Positions 13,255 through 25,748 of a DNA stretch of 64,000 bases are shown here, piece after piece. How positions within the stretch are numbered: the first letter of the stretch is position 1; each line of letters begins with the position of its first letter. The position numbers and the translations under genes are program-made. The stretch is taken from positions 15,902,378 to 15,966,377 of the forward strand of contig OY821519.1 of NCBI GenBank assembly GCA_963682025.1. Reading direction: 5' to 3'. Under the pieces are notes generated by a model. It had not been told where the DNA came from, did not search any database, and saw nothing but the letters and a program-made list of their open reading frames with translations. The DNA is from Cordilura impudica. Taxonomy: Eukaryota > Arthropoda > Insecta > Diptera > Scathophagidae.

Positions 13255-13460
13255 AATTTTTATACCCTTCACACTTCAAGTGACAGAGAATATATACAGG
13301 TTTGTCATTCCGTTTGTAACGCATCGAAATAAATTCCGGAGACCCCAAAACCATATATTTTTCTTGATCATTATAACAAGGGAAGTTGATTTAGCGATGA
13401 CCGTCTGTTTGTGGAATTCACGATCACGCCGTCAATATCTAAGCTAGACCGTTCGTTTTT
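13255..13460 (-). mobile_element. INE-1-like fragment (short subfamily B)
   Basis: It begins TTTTATACCCTTCACAC and contains GGTTTGTCATTCCGTTTGTA and CTTGATCATTATAAC, the series of blocks found in the 3' half of other copies here (for example 40930-41100). It is truncated. A Tc1-type end motif (GAAAAAGTATCCGTACAC) lies just to the left, at 13142-13162. Confidence 0.6.
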
Positions 13461-13504
13461 GTATAAAATCGTTTATTAACATCCCAAAGGAGTTGCTATT
13501 TAAA

Positions 13505-15832
13505 ATGAATTGAAAAATAAAAATGAAAAATGGATATGAAAAACGAAAAATGGAAAATTAAAAATTAAAAATTAAAATTGAAAAATTAAAAATTGGAAAT
13601 AAAAAATGAAAAAATAAAAAGCGAAAAATGAAAAATGCAAAATTGAAAATGAAAAATAAATAATGAAAAATGAAAATTTTAAAATTATAGATTAAAAATT
13701 GAAAATTAAAAATTAAAAATTGAAAATTAAAAATTAAAAATAAATAATAAAAATTAAAAACTAAAAATTAAAAATTAGAACTTAAAAATTAAAAATTAAA
13801 AAATAAAAATTCAAAATTCAAAATCCAAAAAAATTAAAAAATAAAATTAAAAATTAAAAAAAAATTGGAAATAAAAAATGAAAAACGGAAAATGAAAAAT
13901 AAAAAGCGAAAAATGAAAAATGCAAAATTGAAATTGAAAAATAAATAATGAAAAAGGAAAATTTTAAAATTAGAGATTAAAAATTTAAAATTAAAAACTA
14001 AAAATTGAAAATTAAAAATTAAAAATTAAAAATAAATAATAAAAATTAAAAATTAAAAATTAAAAATTAAAAATTAAAAATTAAAAATTAAAAATTAAAA
14101 ATTAAAAATTAAAACTTAAAACTTAAAAATTTAAAATTAAAAATTAAAAAATAAAAATTCAAAATTCAAAATCCAAAATTAAAAATAAAAATTAAAAATT
14201 GAAAATTAAAAATTAAAAATTAAAAATTAAAAATTAAAAATTAAAAATTAAAAATTAAAAATTAAAAATTAAAAATTAAAAATTAAAAATTAAAAATTAA
14301 AAATTAAAAATTAAAAATTAAAAATTGAAAATTAAAAATAAAAATTAAAATTAAAAATTAAAAATTAAAAATTAAACATTAAAAATTAAAAATTAAAAAT
14401 TAAAAATTAAAAATTAAAAATTAAAAATTAAAAATTAAAAATTGAAAATTAAAAATAAAAATTAAAAATAAAAATTAAAAATTAAAAATTAAAAATTAAA
14501 AATTAAAAATTTAAAATTGAAAATTAAAAATAAAAATTAAAAATTAAAACTAAAAATTAAAAATTAAAAATTAAAAATTAAAAATTAAAAATTAAAAATT
14601 AAAAATTAAACATTAAAAATTAAAAATTAAAAATTAAAAATTAAAAATTAAAAATTAAAAATTAAAAATTAAAAATTAAAAATTAAAAATTAAAAATTAA
14701 AAATTAAAAATTAAAAATTAAAAATTAAAAATTAAAAACTAAAAATTAAAAACTAAAAATAAAAAATTAAAAATTCAAAATCAAAAATTAAAAATTAAAA
14801 ATTAAAAATTAAAAATTAAAATTAAAAATTAAAAAAAAAATTGGAAATAAAAAATGAAAAACGGAAAATGAAAAATAAAAAGCGAAAAATGAAAAATGCA
14901 AAATTGAAAATGAAAAATAAATAATGAAAAAGGAAAATTTTAAAATTAGAGATTAAAAATTTAAAATTAAAAACTAAAAATTGAAAATTGAAAATTAAAA
15001 ATTAAAAATAAATAATAAAAATTAAAAATTAAAAATTAAAAATTAAAAATTAAAAATTAAAAATTAAAAATTAAAAATTAAAAATTAAAAATTAAAAATT
15101 AAAAATTAAAAATTAAAAATTAAAAATTAAAAATTAAAACTTAAAACTTAAAAATTTAAAATTAAAAAATAAAAATTCAAAATTCAAAATTCAAAATTCA
15201 AAATCCAAAATCCAAAATTAAAAATAAAAATTAAAAATTAAAAATTGAAAATTAAAAATTAAAAATTAAAAATTAAAAATTTAAAATTAAAAATTTAAAA
15301 TTTAAAATTAAAAATTTAAAATTAAAAATTAAAAATTAAAAATTAAAAATTAAAAATTAAAAATTAAAAATTAAAAATTAAAAATTAAAAATTAAAAATT
15401 AAAAATTAAAAATTAAAAATTAAAAATTAAAAATTAAAAATTAAAAATTAAAAATTAAAAATTAAAAATTAAAAATTAAAAATTAAAAATTAAAAATTAA
15501 AAATTAAAAATTAAAAATTAAAAATTAAAAATTAAAAATTAAAAATTAAAAATTAAAAATTAAAAATTAAAAATTAAAAATTAAAAATTAAAAATTAAAA
15601 ATTAAAAATTAAAAAATTAAAAATTAAAAATTAAAAAATAAAAATTCAAAATCAAAAATCAAAAATTAAAAATTAAAATTAAAAATTAAAAATTAAAAAT
15701 TAAAAATTAAAAATTAAAAATTAAAAATAAAAAATTAAAAATTAAGAATTAAAAATTAAAAATTAAAAATTAAATATTAAAAATTAAAGATTAAAAAATA
15801 ATAATTACAAATCACAAATTGCAAATTAAAAA
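13505..15832. repeat. 2.3-kb heptanucleotide array, AAAAATT type
   Basis: Long runs of the 7-bp unit AAAAATT dominate, interspersed with AAAAATG, AAAATTC and 6- to 8-bp variants. Higher-order structure is visible: a block with GGAAATAAAAAATGAAAAAC and then AAAAAGCGAAAAATG occurs near 13590, 13865 and 14840, so segments of several hundred bp have themselves been duplicated. No conserved element ends were found on either side, unlike the arrays at 44.1, 51.8 and 25.9 kb. Confidence 0.95.
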
Positions 15833-16084
15833 TTTTAGTTTCATTCTTTATTTGTTTATTTGTATTAAATAAAAATATATTAAAATTTCCTTTTTTTAAT
15901 AATATTTTTAGCCATGCATTTTTTTAATTATCTTATGACATATAAGGTCTCAAAACAGTCTTATAGGGATCAAACTTTGGGTATTATGACTCCGGCTGCG
16001 TTAAATAATGAATTTCATTGGTGTTCTATGAAGTACTTAGGGAACGAATAGCATCGGCAACAGTTTTAAGTTGGTAGCCGTGCC

Positions 16085-16128
16085 CATTATTGGGTGGAGG
16101 GTATCAACACTCTTACTTGTTTTGTTTA
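16085..16128 (+). repeat. INE-1-like 5'-end scrap
   Basis: GGGTGGAGGGTATCAACACTC followed by TTACTTGTTTTG matches, in reverse orientation, the CAAGTAAG 5' ends of the INE-1-like copies in this window. It is only a fragment. Confidence 0.45.
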
Positions 16129-16160
16129 TAATGCGAGAAACGCAGTATGGCAACTATAAG

Positions 16161-17786
16161 TGCCTGAAAAAGTATTCGTACATTTATGCAATGACGTACA
16201 GCATCAGTAAAAAGACAGAATTGCTGCTTCCCAAATTAGTCATAAAATCAAAAAAATCCTTCGGCAACTGAATCTAAAATATTAAAAAAAAATCTGACTA
16301 TCATGATCGTGTAGCACATAGAAATCCATTCATTTGCGATGGCAATAGGTGAAAACGTACGGACTTTGCAAATGAGTATTTAAACAAGGCTTCAGAATTT
16401 CTGGAACGTGTTTTATTTTCCGAGATAACCAAGTTTTGCAGTTTCGGTATTAAAGGAAATAAGTTAGTTTTGCGGATAAGTGAAACCGCATGAAATAAAA
16501 AAATCTTGCCAACGCACTAGACGAAATTTTACCTCCTTTTTGGCCAAAATTAATTACAGGCAAATGGCTGGACCGATTTGAATGATTTTTTTGATATGAC
16601 TTTTGGATGACTCTTAAGGGGGAGGGAGGGTCCGTCAAATTTTTCATACACTCAAAAAGGGAAAAGGTCCTCAAAAAAAACTAACTAAAGTTAACTAAAA
16701 AATTAACTAATAATTTGTTCCTCACGGGGTTCCCGGGTAAGAGATTCCAGGATCCATGATTTTTAAAATCTTTGATAGCCTATCTGGTTCTCTAAACTGT
16801 TTTTGCTAATTTTTTTTCTAGTGTACAATAACTTTCGAAGCAAACAATATTTTACACAGGATTGTATTCAAAAATTTGATTTTAGACTTCAAAATTGTCA
16901 ACCACATTTAATAAACATGGGTTCGAAATATCACTACCCTCCATTTCTTCATCTTCCCCTGTTCTAAGTAATTTGATCACTTTTGGTGGAAGCCTTAATT
17001 TCTTCTGGTGTTGGTAGCGTTTAGTCAAAGAAAGGCTGGAAATAAGGCTAGAATGTGTCCAATGCTCGATTAAAAACTATGTTAAGTTATTCACATGGAT
17101 ACTTTTTCTTGCATGGTGCAATCTTTTTCATAAAGTATTTCCGAACGCTTCTCTTAAAGCTGTAATAGTTGTAGCCAAAACAGAGGAGTCAAACTTTTGT
17201 TTATAGTGTGTATAACCAGTACTGCTGTCAAATTCATTAAGGTAGATATAACTTCCTTTTGGCCAATAAAAGAGGTACAATTTCCTACCATTTTACCCGT
17301 TAAACAAGGTGGAGGTGGCATTATGGCTTGGGGTTGGCAAACTAGTATTTATTGAGTCTATAATGGATCGAAGTTAAAACAAAGCGCACAACAACTGAAC
17401 CTTGAAGAAGATTTCTGGTTCCAACAGGAGAATGATCTAAAATATACGACGCACAGTGACAAGCTTTGGTTGCATTATAATACTAAAAATCAATTGAAAT
17501 TATCAACCACCCGATCTTTTTCCCATAAAGCATTTGTGGGAATTAGTGGAGCGCAGAATCCATGAGCATAAAACAACTTTAAAGGAAATGTTAAAAATAT
17601 TCTTTTTGGATGAGTAGGTTAACATAAGTAAAGAGGATACTTTAAAATGGGTCAAGTCGTTGCCAAATCGGCTCACAGAGGTCCTAAAGCGCAAAGAATA
17701 TCCTACGAGTTACTAACTTAAGCAATATTTAATGGAAATTTCGTTTTTTTATAACTATTTCAAATATACGAATACTTTTTCTTACG
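16161..17786 (+). pseudogene. Dead Tc1-like transposon with transposase remnants
   Basis: The ends carry imperfect inverted repeats, CTGAAAAAGTATTCGTACAT at the left and the complement of AGAAAAAGTATTCGTAT at the right, about 1.63 kb apart, which is a normal Tc1 length. Between them lie Tc1 transposase landmarks on the + strand in shifting frames. Near 16395 there is EFW..VLFSD (first catalytic D), near 17310 GGGGIMAWGW, and near 17420 DFWFQQENDLKYT, where the second catalytic D is replaced or displaced. Near 17505-17620 there is P..PNPIEHLWELVERRI-like sequence (catalytic E). Stops and indels are frequent, so the element is inactive. Confidence 0.8.
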
Positions 17787-17846
17787 ATTTTTTCTTTTTT
17801 TACATTTTTACCTGCATAAAATTTGTAATAAATCTTAAACAAATTA

Positions 17847-18274
17847 ATAATATTAATAGGTAAGGCGATTTCTTGTGACCGATGTTTTGTTAAACAGTTT
17901 TATCCCGATTTGACCAAACGTATATTATTTGAAAGGTATTTCTTTTTAGCTATCCACCAGATTTACAGATTTTTATTTTTTTAGAGTAAAATGCATTTAA
18001 AATTGTTACTAACACATACATAAAATTATACAATGCTATGTGTGTGCTTATTAAATTTGTTAATGTGTTAGTGAGTTTGTTTTCTACATTTACAATAAAA
18101 ATTGCGTTGAATTGAAAAATAATCTTGGACATAATCCAATAAATAACAATATTTAAAAAGTGTTGAATTTTGAATTGGCTTAAATTGATTGGCATAACTT
18201 TAGGGTTTTTATTGAATGAAAAAATAAAATTTCCTAGAATTTACACTCGAATTTCGAGGGCTGGAACCTGCTAG
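17847..18274 (+). mobile_element. Non-autonomous Helitron-like element, copy a
   Basis: This copy matches six other copies in the window. The 5' end (AATATTAATAGG, then GATTTCTTGTGACCGATG) has lost the TC start. The 3' end has the hairpin CTCGAATTTCGAG followed 12 bp later by CTAG, with T as the next base, the standard Helitron 3' terminus. It is non-coding. Confidence 0.8.
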
Positions 18275-18344
18275 TTGAATAATAATTTATTAATTCAGTT
18301 TAGTTCATTATTTAACATTTTTTCGAGGAATGGCCGTTTAAATT

Positions 18345-18372
18345 TAAGGTGTACGGATACTTTTTCTAGCAA
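18345..18372 (-). repeat. Solo Tc1-type terminal motif
   Basis: GTGTACGGATACTTTTTCTA is the complement of the end motif at 13142-13162 and related to the ends of the 16161-17786 element. It may be the remaining end of an older Tc1 copy. Confidence 0.5.
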
Positions 18373-18924
18373 GTGTGTGCGCAACACTCAAAACATATTT
18401 TTTAATGAAACCATTTTAAATTTTCTAAGAGCTGAAATTAGAAATTTAAGTAACTTTGACTCCAAAAACTATTAATGCAATTTGTTATATATAAAAAGTA
18501 TATTTAAAACAAATTTTATTGCCAAATTTACCTTTTGTTTGTTTTTAAAAAGCATCCAATGGCCTAACATCAATGGGAAAATACTCGTACTGTTTGTACA
18601 ACGAACATTCCATGAATATTATATTTTGCATTACTGCTATAGCAATTGTTATGAATGGGGATATCCCAAACACGATATCCCAAACACAAAATATCGTTGG
18701 ACTTTTTTGTAATTTGTAGTAAGATGATGTTTATTTATTTTTATTTTCACAGCGGTGACTCATTTACCATTCCACGACTTGTTTGAAAAAAAATCCAAGC
18801 AAAAGTGCTCAATGTGTGTTAATTTTTAAAATAATACAAAAAGTGATATAGTTTTGAAAGCCAACAGATGTTTTATTTGATTGTATGTAGTAAGTGGACG
18901 TATTGAAAACACATCAAATATTAG

Positions 18925-19620
18925 CTCTGTTCGTTTACGTGATAATTTGTAATAATTTGTACAAATTATCACAAAATTTACTGGATCCTGTTCGTTTACT
19001 TCAAAAACCCCAGTAAAAGAGAACAAATGAGAGCGTAAAGAGACAGTTCATTTTTTGAAAACCTGCTAGTTTTTACTGGATATATTTTTGCCAGTAAGAA
19101 TTAGCAAGCAAGAAAAAACATATGTTTAAAAAACATATGATTGAGTTTTGTGGTAAATAAAGCAAAAATACTACAATTCTATTTTCTTTTGCAAAAATTT
19201 TTAATAATAATTCTAAGGAAATTAACTATAGAAGAAGTAAGTAAATATTCACATAACCAGGTTTCATTAATTTTAATCTTTTAAAACCGGTTCCTGCCAA
19301 AAAAAATATGTGTATCTGGCAATTTCTTTCATAATAAATGTTTATTTCCAAAGCAATAGCTAATGATATTAATTTCAATGAATATTTTTGCATGTTAAAT
19401 AAAATAAATTCTTCTAAATAAGGTAGGTATATTTTTTTTTTAATTTAGAGTTTCACTTCTTCTTCACTTTCAAATGTGTTTACAATCAGCTGTTTCTATG
19501 AAATTGCAAATTCTTACAAATTGCTGTTCGTTTACTATTTTGGATATTTATGTTTTTGAGAACTAATTTTTCTTACTCTCTGAAATTTCGATTTTTACTG
19601 GGAAAGTAAACGAACGGATC
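18925..19620. mobile_element. Probable 0.7-kb MITE with GTTCGTTTAC ends
   Basis: The left end is CTGTTCGTTTACGTG and the right end GGAAAGTAAACGAACGGATC, its approximate complement. GTTCGTTTAC recurs internally near 18988 and 19526, flanked by ACTGG blocks. It is non-coding. The inverted ends are short and imperfect, so the boundaries are approximate. Confidence 0.55.
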
Positions 19621-20204
19621 TATTAAATACCGGATTACCGGATACAGTGCGTAATAATATAGTTTTAGAATATAATTTATACAAAAAAAAAAACTTCTAT
19701 TCAATACAGTTATTTACTTTCATTGAAATACTAACAATTAATAAGCTGGTTTTACTTTATATTTGTTATTAAATAAATTAATTAGCATAATGATGTAGAC
19801 ATTTTTTAAAATAATTATTTTGAAATGATTTATTTAACCCTATAATGCCAAGTGCGGCTATTTTGTGCCGTTTAATAAAAACATGTCTGTTACCGCAAAT
19901 ATAAGATTTTTGGAGCCGACAAAAAATATATACACTCTGGTGCAATGTTATAGCCGCATCCAATTTTTTAGCTGTTTTTAGAGATGGATTTAGAAAAATC
20001 TAATAATCACAATTTTAAAACAATATTAAAACTAACGGGTATTTTTAGAGTTACAGAACTTAAAATAAAAATAAAGTAAAAAAAAAAATGTAATATCAAT
20101 TAAACCGGCTTTATTGGAGGATAGATAACACAAGGGAACAAAATTGAATTTTTTTTGTGTTGATTGGAAGTTAGTATCAATTTTTTACTAATTTGAGGTC
20201 GCTG

Positions 20205-21045
20205 ATTTCAAATCTGCACTTGGTTTTTTCTATCAGCTCGACTTATCGTGATATACTTATGTCCAAAATAAAGGCATTTCCACTACATATATTGGAATAA
20301 CTTGAAAACGGTTCAAAATATTCAGTTTAAAAAAATATCCGAAATTCGCCAACAATGTTATCTTTAAGGCGTGCTTACATTGATTTTTAATTTTCCCCGC
20401 AGTTTCAGAGATATCGTTGAAGTTTCGAAAAAAAAAACGATTTTTTGCAAAAAAAAAAAAAATTTTTTGTTTTTTAAAAATTCATTAAAAATAAAACTGG
20501 GACAAAAATCACAGTTTTGGTCCAAAAATATTTAGACAAACATATTTCGAATGAAATGAGCTTTATTTCATTGTAATCGGTGTCCAACTTTTGATTTTGT
20601 TCACAATTTACTGAGAAAACTGAATTGATAAAAATAGCGATTTCCATACAAAAATAACATTTATTTAATATGTGTGTGTTTGCTGCTGTTCTATTTATGT
20701 AATAAGTTCTTGTTGATTAAGAAATGAAAGTTGTTTTTAAGGTTATTTGGGACGCTTAATCCAAATCTGCACTTGGTTTTTTTCTATCAGCTCGACTTTT
20801 CGCGATATACCGTTATATCCAAAATTAAGGCACTTCCACTACGTATATTTGAATAACTTGAAAACGGTTGGCCATATTCAGTTAAAAAAAATCCGAAATT
20901 CATCAACAATATTATCTTTAAGGCGTGATTACATTGATTTTAAATTTCCCCAGATATCGTTAAAGTTTTAAAAAAAAAAACGGTTTTTTGCAAACAAAAA
21001 AAATTTTTTGTTTTTTAACAATTCATAAAAATTAAACTGCGACAA
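20205..21045. repeat. Direct duplication of a 300-bp block
   Basis: Blocks at about 20205-20500 and 20757-21045 share AAATCTGCACTTGGTTTTTT, TATCAGCTCGACTT, AACTTGAAAACGGTT and TTATCTTTAAGGCGTG in the same order. The spacer contains a C- and G-poor stretch with no gene. Confidence 0.8.
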
Positions 21046-21082
21046 AAACAGGAACTCAAGGCAATACATTTTTTAATGGTTT

Positions 21083-21330
21083 TAGTGGGCGTGGCACCTC
21101 TCATACAAAGTGTATGGAATATATATGGAAAACAGTGAGAGCCTTGGAACTTTCCAATAAGTTATTCATGTGATTAGGCAAACAGAAAATGGACGTGATT
21201 GGAGCAGTGGGCGTGGCACCCCTCACACAAAGTAAATATTATTTGTCATACAACTTGAGTATTATAAAAGGGAAGGTCTTGACACTTTGGATTAGTGAGC
21301 GTGCCATCTCCTACACAAAAAATATTAAGT
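21083..21330 (+). repeat. INE-1-type GTGGGCGTGGCAC tandem segment
   Basis: Three imperfect repeats of about 90-120 bp each start AGTGGGCGTGGCACC or a variant (near 21086, 21208 and 21293), followed by CTCAYACAAAGT. GTGGGCGTGGC repeats are a hallmark of Drosophila INE-1 internal sequence; the relationship is inferred. Confidence 0.55.
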
Positions 21331-21414
21331 ACTATGTAAGCGACAGTCTTGAAACTTTTGACAAGTACATTAACTACCAACGTGAGTAGTCGTGGAAAAT
21401 ATGGGCGGAATTGC

Positions 21415-21590
21415 CTAATTCAAAAATCGCCAAAACCAAAAATCGCCAAAAACAAATATCTTCAAAATCAAAAATCGTCAAATTGAAAAATCTCCAAAAT
21501 TAAAATCACGAAAAGCAAAAATCGCCAAAAACAAGTATCTTCAAAATCAAAAATCGTCAATTCAAAAATCGCTAAAATAAAAAAATGCAA
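21415..21590 (+). repeat. Imperfect short tandem repeat (CAAAAATCGYCAAAA)
   Basis: Roughly ten degenerate units of 13-17 bp, each a variant of CAAAAATCGCCAAAA, cover this stretch. A two-unit block with AAAAACAARTATCTTC is itself repeated (21451 and 21528). Confidence 0.8.
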
Positions 21591-21839
21591 ATAGTACATA
21601 TGTAGCCGAAAATTTTGATAATTTTTGCACCGAATAAAATAAAATGATTTAATTGTGAAATATAAACTTCGTAGGAAAGATTGATTATGAAAACATACAT
21701 GTCAATAAGTCTCGGTAAGTCGTAGCGAAGCATGACGGGCATAAACATAAAACAAAATAATATTTGTTGTTGCTTCTCTTATTAATTTGTAATGCTCTTT
21801 TAGATGACATAAACAGATTATTTTTCATTTTTATGTAAA

Positions 21840-22225
21840 ATAGCAGATCCCAGCCCTCGAAATTCGAGTGCAAATTAAAGAAAATTTTATTTTTTAATAT
21901 AATAAATTTTATTATAATACCCAATTTTAGCCAATTAACACTTCAACACTTTTTAAATATCATTGCGTTATTGGTTTAAATTCAACACAATTATTAACAA
22001 ATTTAATAAACCCACACATAGCATTAAATAATTTTGTGTATGTGGTAGTAGCATCTATAAATGCATTTTACTCAAAAAAAAATTTTTAAATTTTAAAATC
22101 TGTTAATCTGGTGGACAGCTAAAGAGAAATACCTTTCAAATAAGATACTTTTGGTCAAAATCGGGGGAAAACTGTGCAACAAATCATCGGTCACAAGAAA
22201 TCGTCTTACCTATTAATATTGTACA
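21840..22225 (-). mobile_element. Non-autonomous Helitron-like element, copy b
   Basis: Reverse orientation. The 3' hairpin CTCGAAATTCGAG is intact at about 21856, but the terminal CTAG has become CTAT and the 5' TC is mutated. The body matches copies c, e and g. Confidence 0.75.
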
Positions 22226-22675
22226 TGTAAGAAATCGCTAAAAATATCATGCGGTTATATATTGCACTACAGTGTATACTATTAGTTAAGCGGGGGTAAG
22301 TTTTTAAAGGCGAAAAATTATATTATATTATTTGCAATTTCATGGAACAAATTTCAATTTAGATTTTTTATCAGAGAATTTTAATTTTTATGAATCAAAC
22401 TTTTCTCGAAAAAAAATTATCAAACCGCGATTTCGCTAAATTTCTGCCTCGGAGCCCCAAATGTTATATCACATATTTACATACTTATCAAGTACTTTCA
22501 ATCGGTGATAGAGATTTGCGTGCCCAAAGATAAAAGTCTGGATTTGTCGCATAGTGTTGTAAGCCGGATTATCGAGCTATTACTTTAGTTACATTTAAAC
22601 ACAAAAAGTTAATTTTATATTTTTTAAATATAATTTTGTTTTTTATATTGTTAACTATGAAAGTAAAGAAAATAA

Positions 22676-23133
22676 AACAAAACAAGTAAGAGTGTTAAAT
22701 TCTGCTATGCTGAATACAATCCACCTGGGTTTTACATTTACATTAATATCTAGACTTATTGCACTCTTTTTAGCAAATGTAAAAAAAATATTTGGAAAGG
22801 CAAACAATGTGTTAAACTTATTTAATACTAAATTATAACAACAAACACTCTGCAATTTTAACATTTTTTAGAGGTGTCTCTATATTTTAGCGTATATCTT
22901 GTCACAATAATGCCGGATTTACCGCATTTTAAATACCAACCTGCTCCAAATAATGGCAAACTATATTATCCTAAGTTTAACCAAGTTAATGGTTTATTTT
23001 GTTAATGCGAAATATGTCAACAGACAGACGAACATCACTAAATCGACTCGATCAGGAATATGTATACTTTATGAGATCGCAAAAACAGAATGACTAACTG
23101 ATATATACCCTCTGCACAGTGGTATGGAGGGTA
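22676..23133 (+). mobile_element. INE-1-like element, subfamily B
   Basis: It starts AAACAAGTAAGAGTGTTAAA and ends at the hairpin TACCCTCTGCACAGTGGTAT then GGAGGGTA. It contains ACAGACAGACGAACATC next to CTAAATCGACTCGATCAGG, the block that in Drosophila INE-1 reads as CCGTCTG repeats beside a GTCGAT motif. It is non-coding. Homology to INE-1 is from memory of that consensus. Confidence 0.7.
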
Positions 23134-24085
23134 ATTTTTTTTTTATTTAAATAAAAATTCAGGGTTAATATATATTATAGGGTTAATACATATATTAGTT
23201 GCCATACTAAAACATTTGTTTTGCATTCTGCAGAACTTATTGATTAATTCAAGTGTTGAGAATAACCAACATTCACAACCAACACATGTTAGCAATATAC
23301 TTTCACATCCCCTTTTTAGTGGCAAAAATAACAGGTATTAATTAACATTTAAAATTTAAATTAATTTTAAGCTCACTTACCACTCAGGAAATTTAAATGT
23401 TTATGCTTTTCTGTGCTGTGTAAATTAAATTAAAAATAAATATGTATGTAATTTCTGTTTAAAACAGGTGAGTTTAATTTGTTTGATTTTTTACCTTAAT
23501 TTTATCTTAAATTTAGCAACACCTAATTTTTTGGTTTTTATATTGAAAATTTTGGTTCAATAAACTAATTTGAACTCTATAGCCTCATGGAATGAATCGT
23601 GCCGATCGAATTTGGCATATTTATAAAGTAGCATCGACCGGTATTCTGCTGTTATTTAGGCAAAAATTAAACATTTACATTATTAAATGTTTGTATTTAA
23701 AATTTGTTTAGTATTTGCTAAAATACAAAATTTTTATTATCTGAGAGATCATTTATTTTATCAATAATACGTAATTCGGTAGTATATTTATTGAACTTTT
23801 TCACAGCTCACTTTAAACTACAACCCATTTAAACAACTTTGTGTAGTCGGTATAGAGGTAAAACTCATTAAAAGAAGTAAAAAATCATGTCTACACCAAC
23901 GAAATATTTCAATATTGATAAAAATTTATCATGATAAGCCTCAAACTAACACATTTTCGCTTTTGTGTGTAAAGATTTAAATTAAAAAAGTTTTTATAAC
24001 AAATTCTTATGAAAAGGTATCACAAACATGAAAAGATGTCTAAAAAACCTCAGTTTTTATACCGCACCCAAAGAATTGAAATAAC
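23134..24085. other. Intergenic DNA, nothing recognised
   Basis: No supported gene or repeat was seen. The sequence is A/T-rich with only short open frames. Confidence 0.5.
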
Positions 24086-24913
24086 GGGTGATCCAAGTAG
24101 AGAAACTTTTTTCAATTACCTTTTTTTGACAGATCACGTGTGAGTCGTGTCATGCTGTCATGTTATTTTTGTTTAGTATTATTTGGCATTTCATCATGGA
24201 AAGACTTACGCCTGAACAACGTTTACAAATCGTTCAACTTTATTACGAAAATTCACGTTCTGTGAAGAATGTGTTTCGCGCACTTCGCTCAACTTATTGT
24301 CAACATAATCGGCCTACTGAGATCCAGCATTCATTATTGGATAATATTCGACCGAATATACCACGTCCAGCACGCAGTGAAGAAAATATAGCGGTCCATA
24401 TTTCTTCAAAAATGATGCCGGTGAGAACGAAACCGTCAATGGCGACCGTTATCGTGCCATGATAACCGACTATTTGATGCCTGAAATTGATGCTCGTGAT
24501 CTCGGCGACATTTGGTTCAACAAAACGATGCCACTTCCCACACAGCGCATCAATCAATGGATTTATTGAGAGACACTTCGGTGAGCAGATAATTTCACGT
24601 TTTGGGCCGGTCGATTGGCCACCAAGATCGTGTGATATCACACCGTTAGACTTTTTCCTGTGGGGATGTGTAAAGTCTAAAGTTTATGCGAACAATCCCG
24701 CTTCGATTCAGGCCTTGGAGTCATCGAAAATTGGACTCAACGGATGGACCATCTGAGACGTAGCCGCAGCCAACATTTGATAGACGTAATCTTCAAAAAA
24801 TAAATGCCAAAGAATGTTCTTTCAAATGATAATAAACATTCCCCATTGAATTTGATCTTTCTGTGTTTTTTTTTTTTTCTTTAAAAAGTAGGGAACCTCG
24901 AAATGGATCACCC
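24086..24913 (+). mobile_element. Internally deleted mariner-like transposon
   Basis: The 828-bp element starts GGGTGATCCAAGTAGAGAA and ends TTCGAGGTTCCCTAC on the complement, then GGATCACCC. The outer ten bases (GGGTGATCCA) are perfect inverted repeats. It carries only the start and end of a mariner-type transposase gene, so it is a deletion derivative that could only be mobilised in trans, if at all. Confidence 0.88.
24196..24803 (+). pseudogene. Deleted mariner-family transposase
   Basis: The ATG at 24196 opens MERLTPEQRLQIVQLYYEN, the helix-turn-helix start of this transposase family, and reads on to RPARSEENIA. The sequence then jumps, with loss of the central catalytic part, to FFKNDAGENETVNGDRYRAM in another frame. 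Later come DARDLGDIWF, RHFGEQIISRFGPVDWPPR and SCDITPLDFFLWGCVKSK, the last holding the third catalytic D. The end (LIDVIFKK then TAA at 24801-24803) is intact. A second small deletion removes residues between RPTE and HSLLD. Intact relatives are about 340 residues long; this copy cannot make transposase. Confidence 0.88.
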
Positions 24914-25748
24914 TTTGGATCATCAGCATTTAATTCAACATATACTTGTCACAGGACAAAAGTTATCTTGCATTTTAACTAGTGATTGGGATGTCATGAA
25001 AAACGTCTTCTTTTGTAAATGTATTTTTTCTAAGAACACTTAAGAATTCGATTAGAACGAAGTTGTCTAAAATGTAAATTCGGCTGATATAACAGAATAT
25101 CGATTGTTACACTGCATTCGCAGAACTCTTAATATAAATAATTATTTAGCTATGGTCTTGCTGGTCCGATGAATCAACCTTCCACCTTCCATTGTGAAGG
25201 CAATGCTTTGTATGCGGCGCACATTAGGTTGAAATGTGTGAAAAGTGAGGATTAATTCAAAAGTTGAAGATGAAATTCACCATCAATAGCTGTAAAAAAA
25301 TCTTTTTCCACGTTGTTTACTTTTTTTGTTATACTCTCTCAAAGTTGAATAATTTTCGCTAATTAAGTGCAAAGTTACCAATTTCAGGTATATTTCTTTG
25401 GTTGTTTGTTCTAAAATCAAAACCCTTTTTAAATGGAAGCTTCAACTTCAGGTATTGGGCTATCTTCTTAATAATTTTTTTTTTTTTTTGAAAAATGCTG
25501 TAGAAATATTTCTGACATTTTTTGAATATTATCCCAAAAAATAGGTATTTTTAAAATAAATATAGAGTTTCAAAGTGTTATTGGGTGAGATTGGGTAAAA
25601 CTCTTTCCTTAGTAAATAACTATTGGGTTTCAGCTTGGGGATTCCAAAAAACATTTTGCGTATATTTGCAATTAAAAATGCCGAGTTGCAGATCAAAAAG
25701 GCTGCAAACGCAATAGCTAACACTTATTCATTGTTTTGTTTTTTTTTT
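24914..25748. other. Intergenic DNA, nothing recognised
   Basis: Only short overlapping open frames on both strands occur, without recognisable motifs. It ends in the T-run into which the next element is inserted. Confidence 0.5.

Noticed and set aside
13505..15832. Telomeric repeat
   Set aside because: The unit AAAAATT is not TTAGG, and Diptera lack TTAGG-type telomeres. The array is interstitial and imperfect, and it shares units with transposon cores.
24300..24641. A 113-codon minus-strand gene opposite the mariner copy
   Set aside because: It is the antisense of mariner transposase sequence, which explains its openness.
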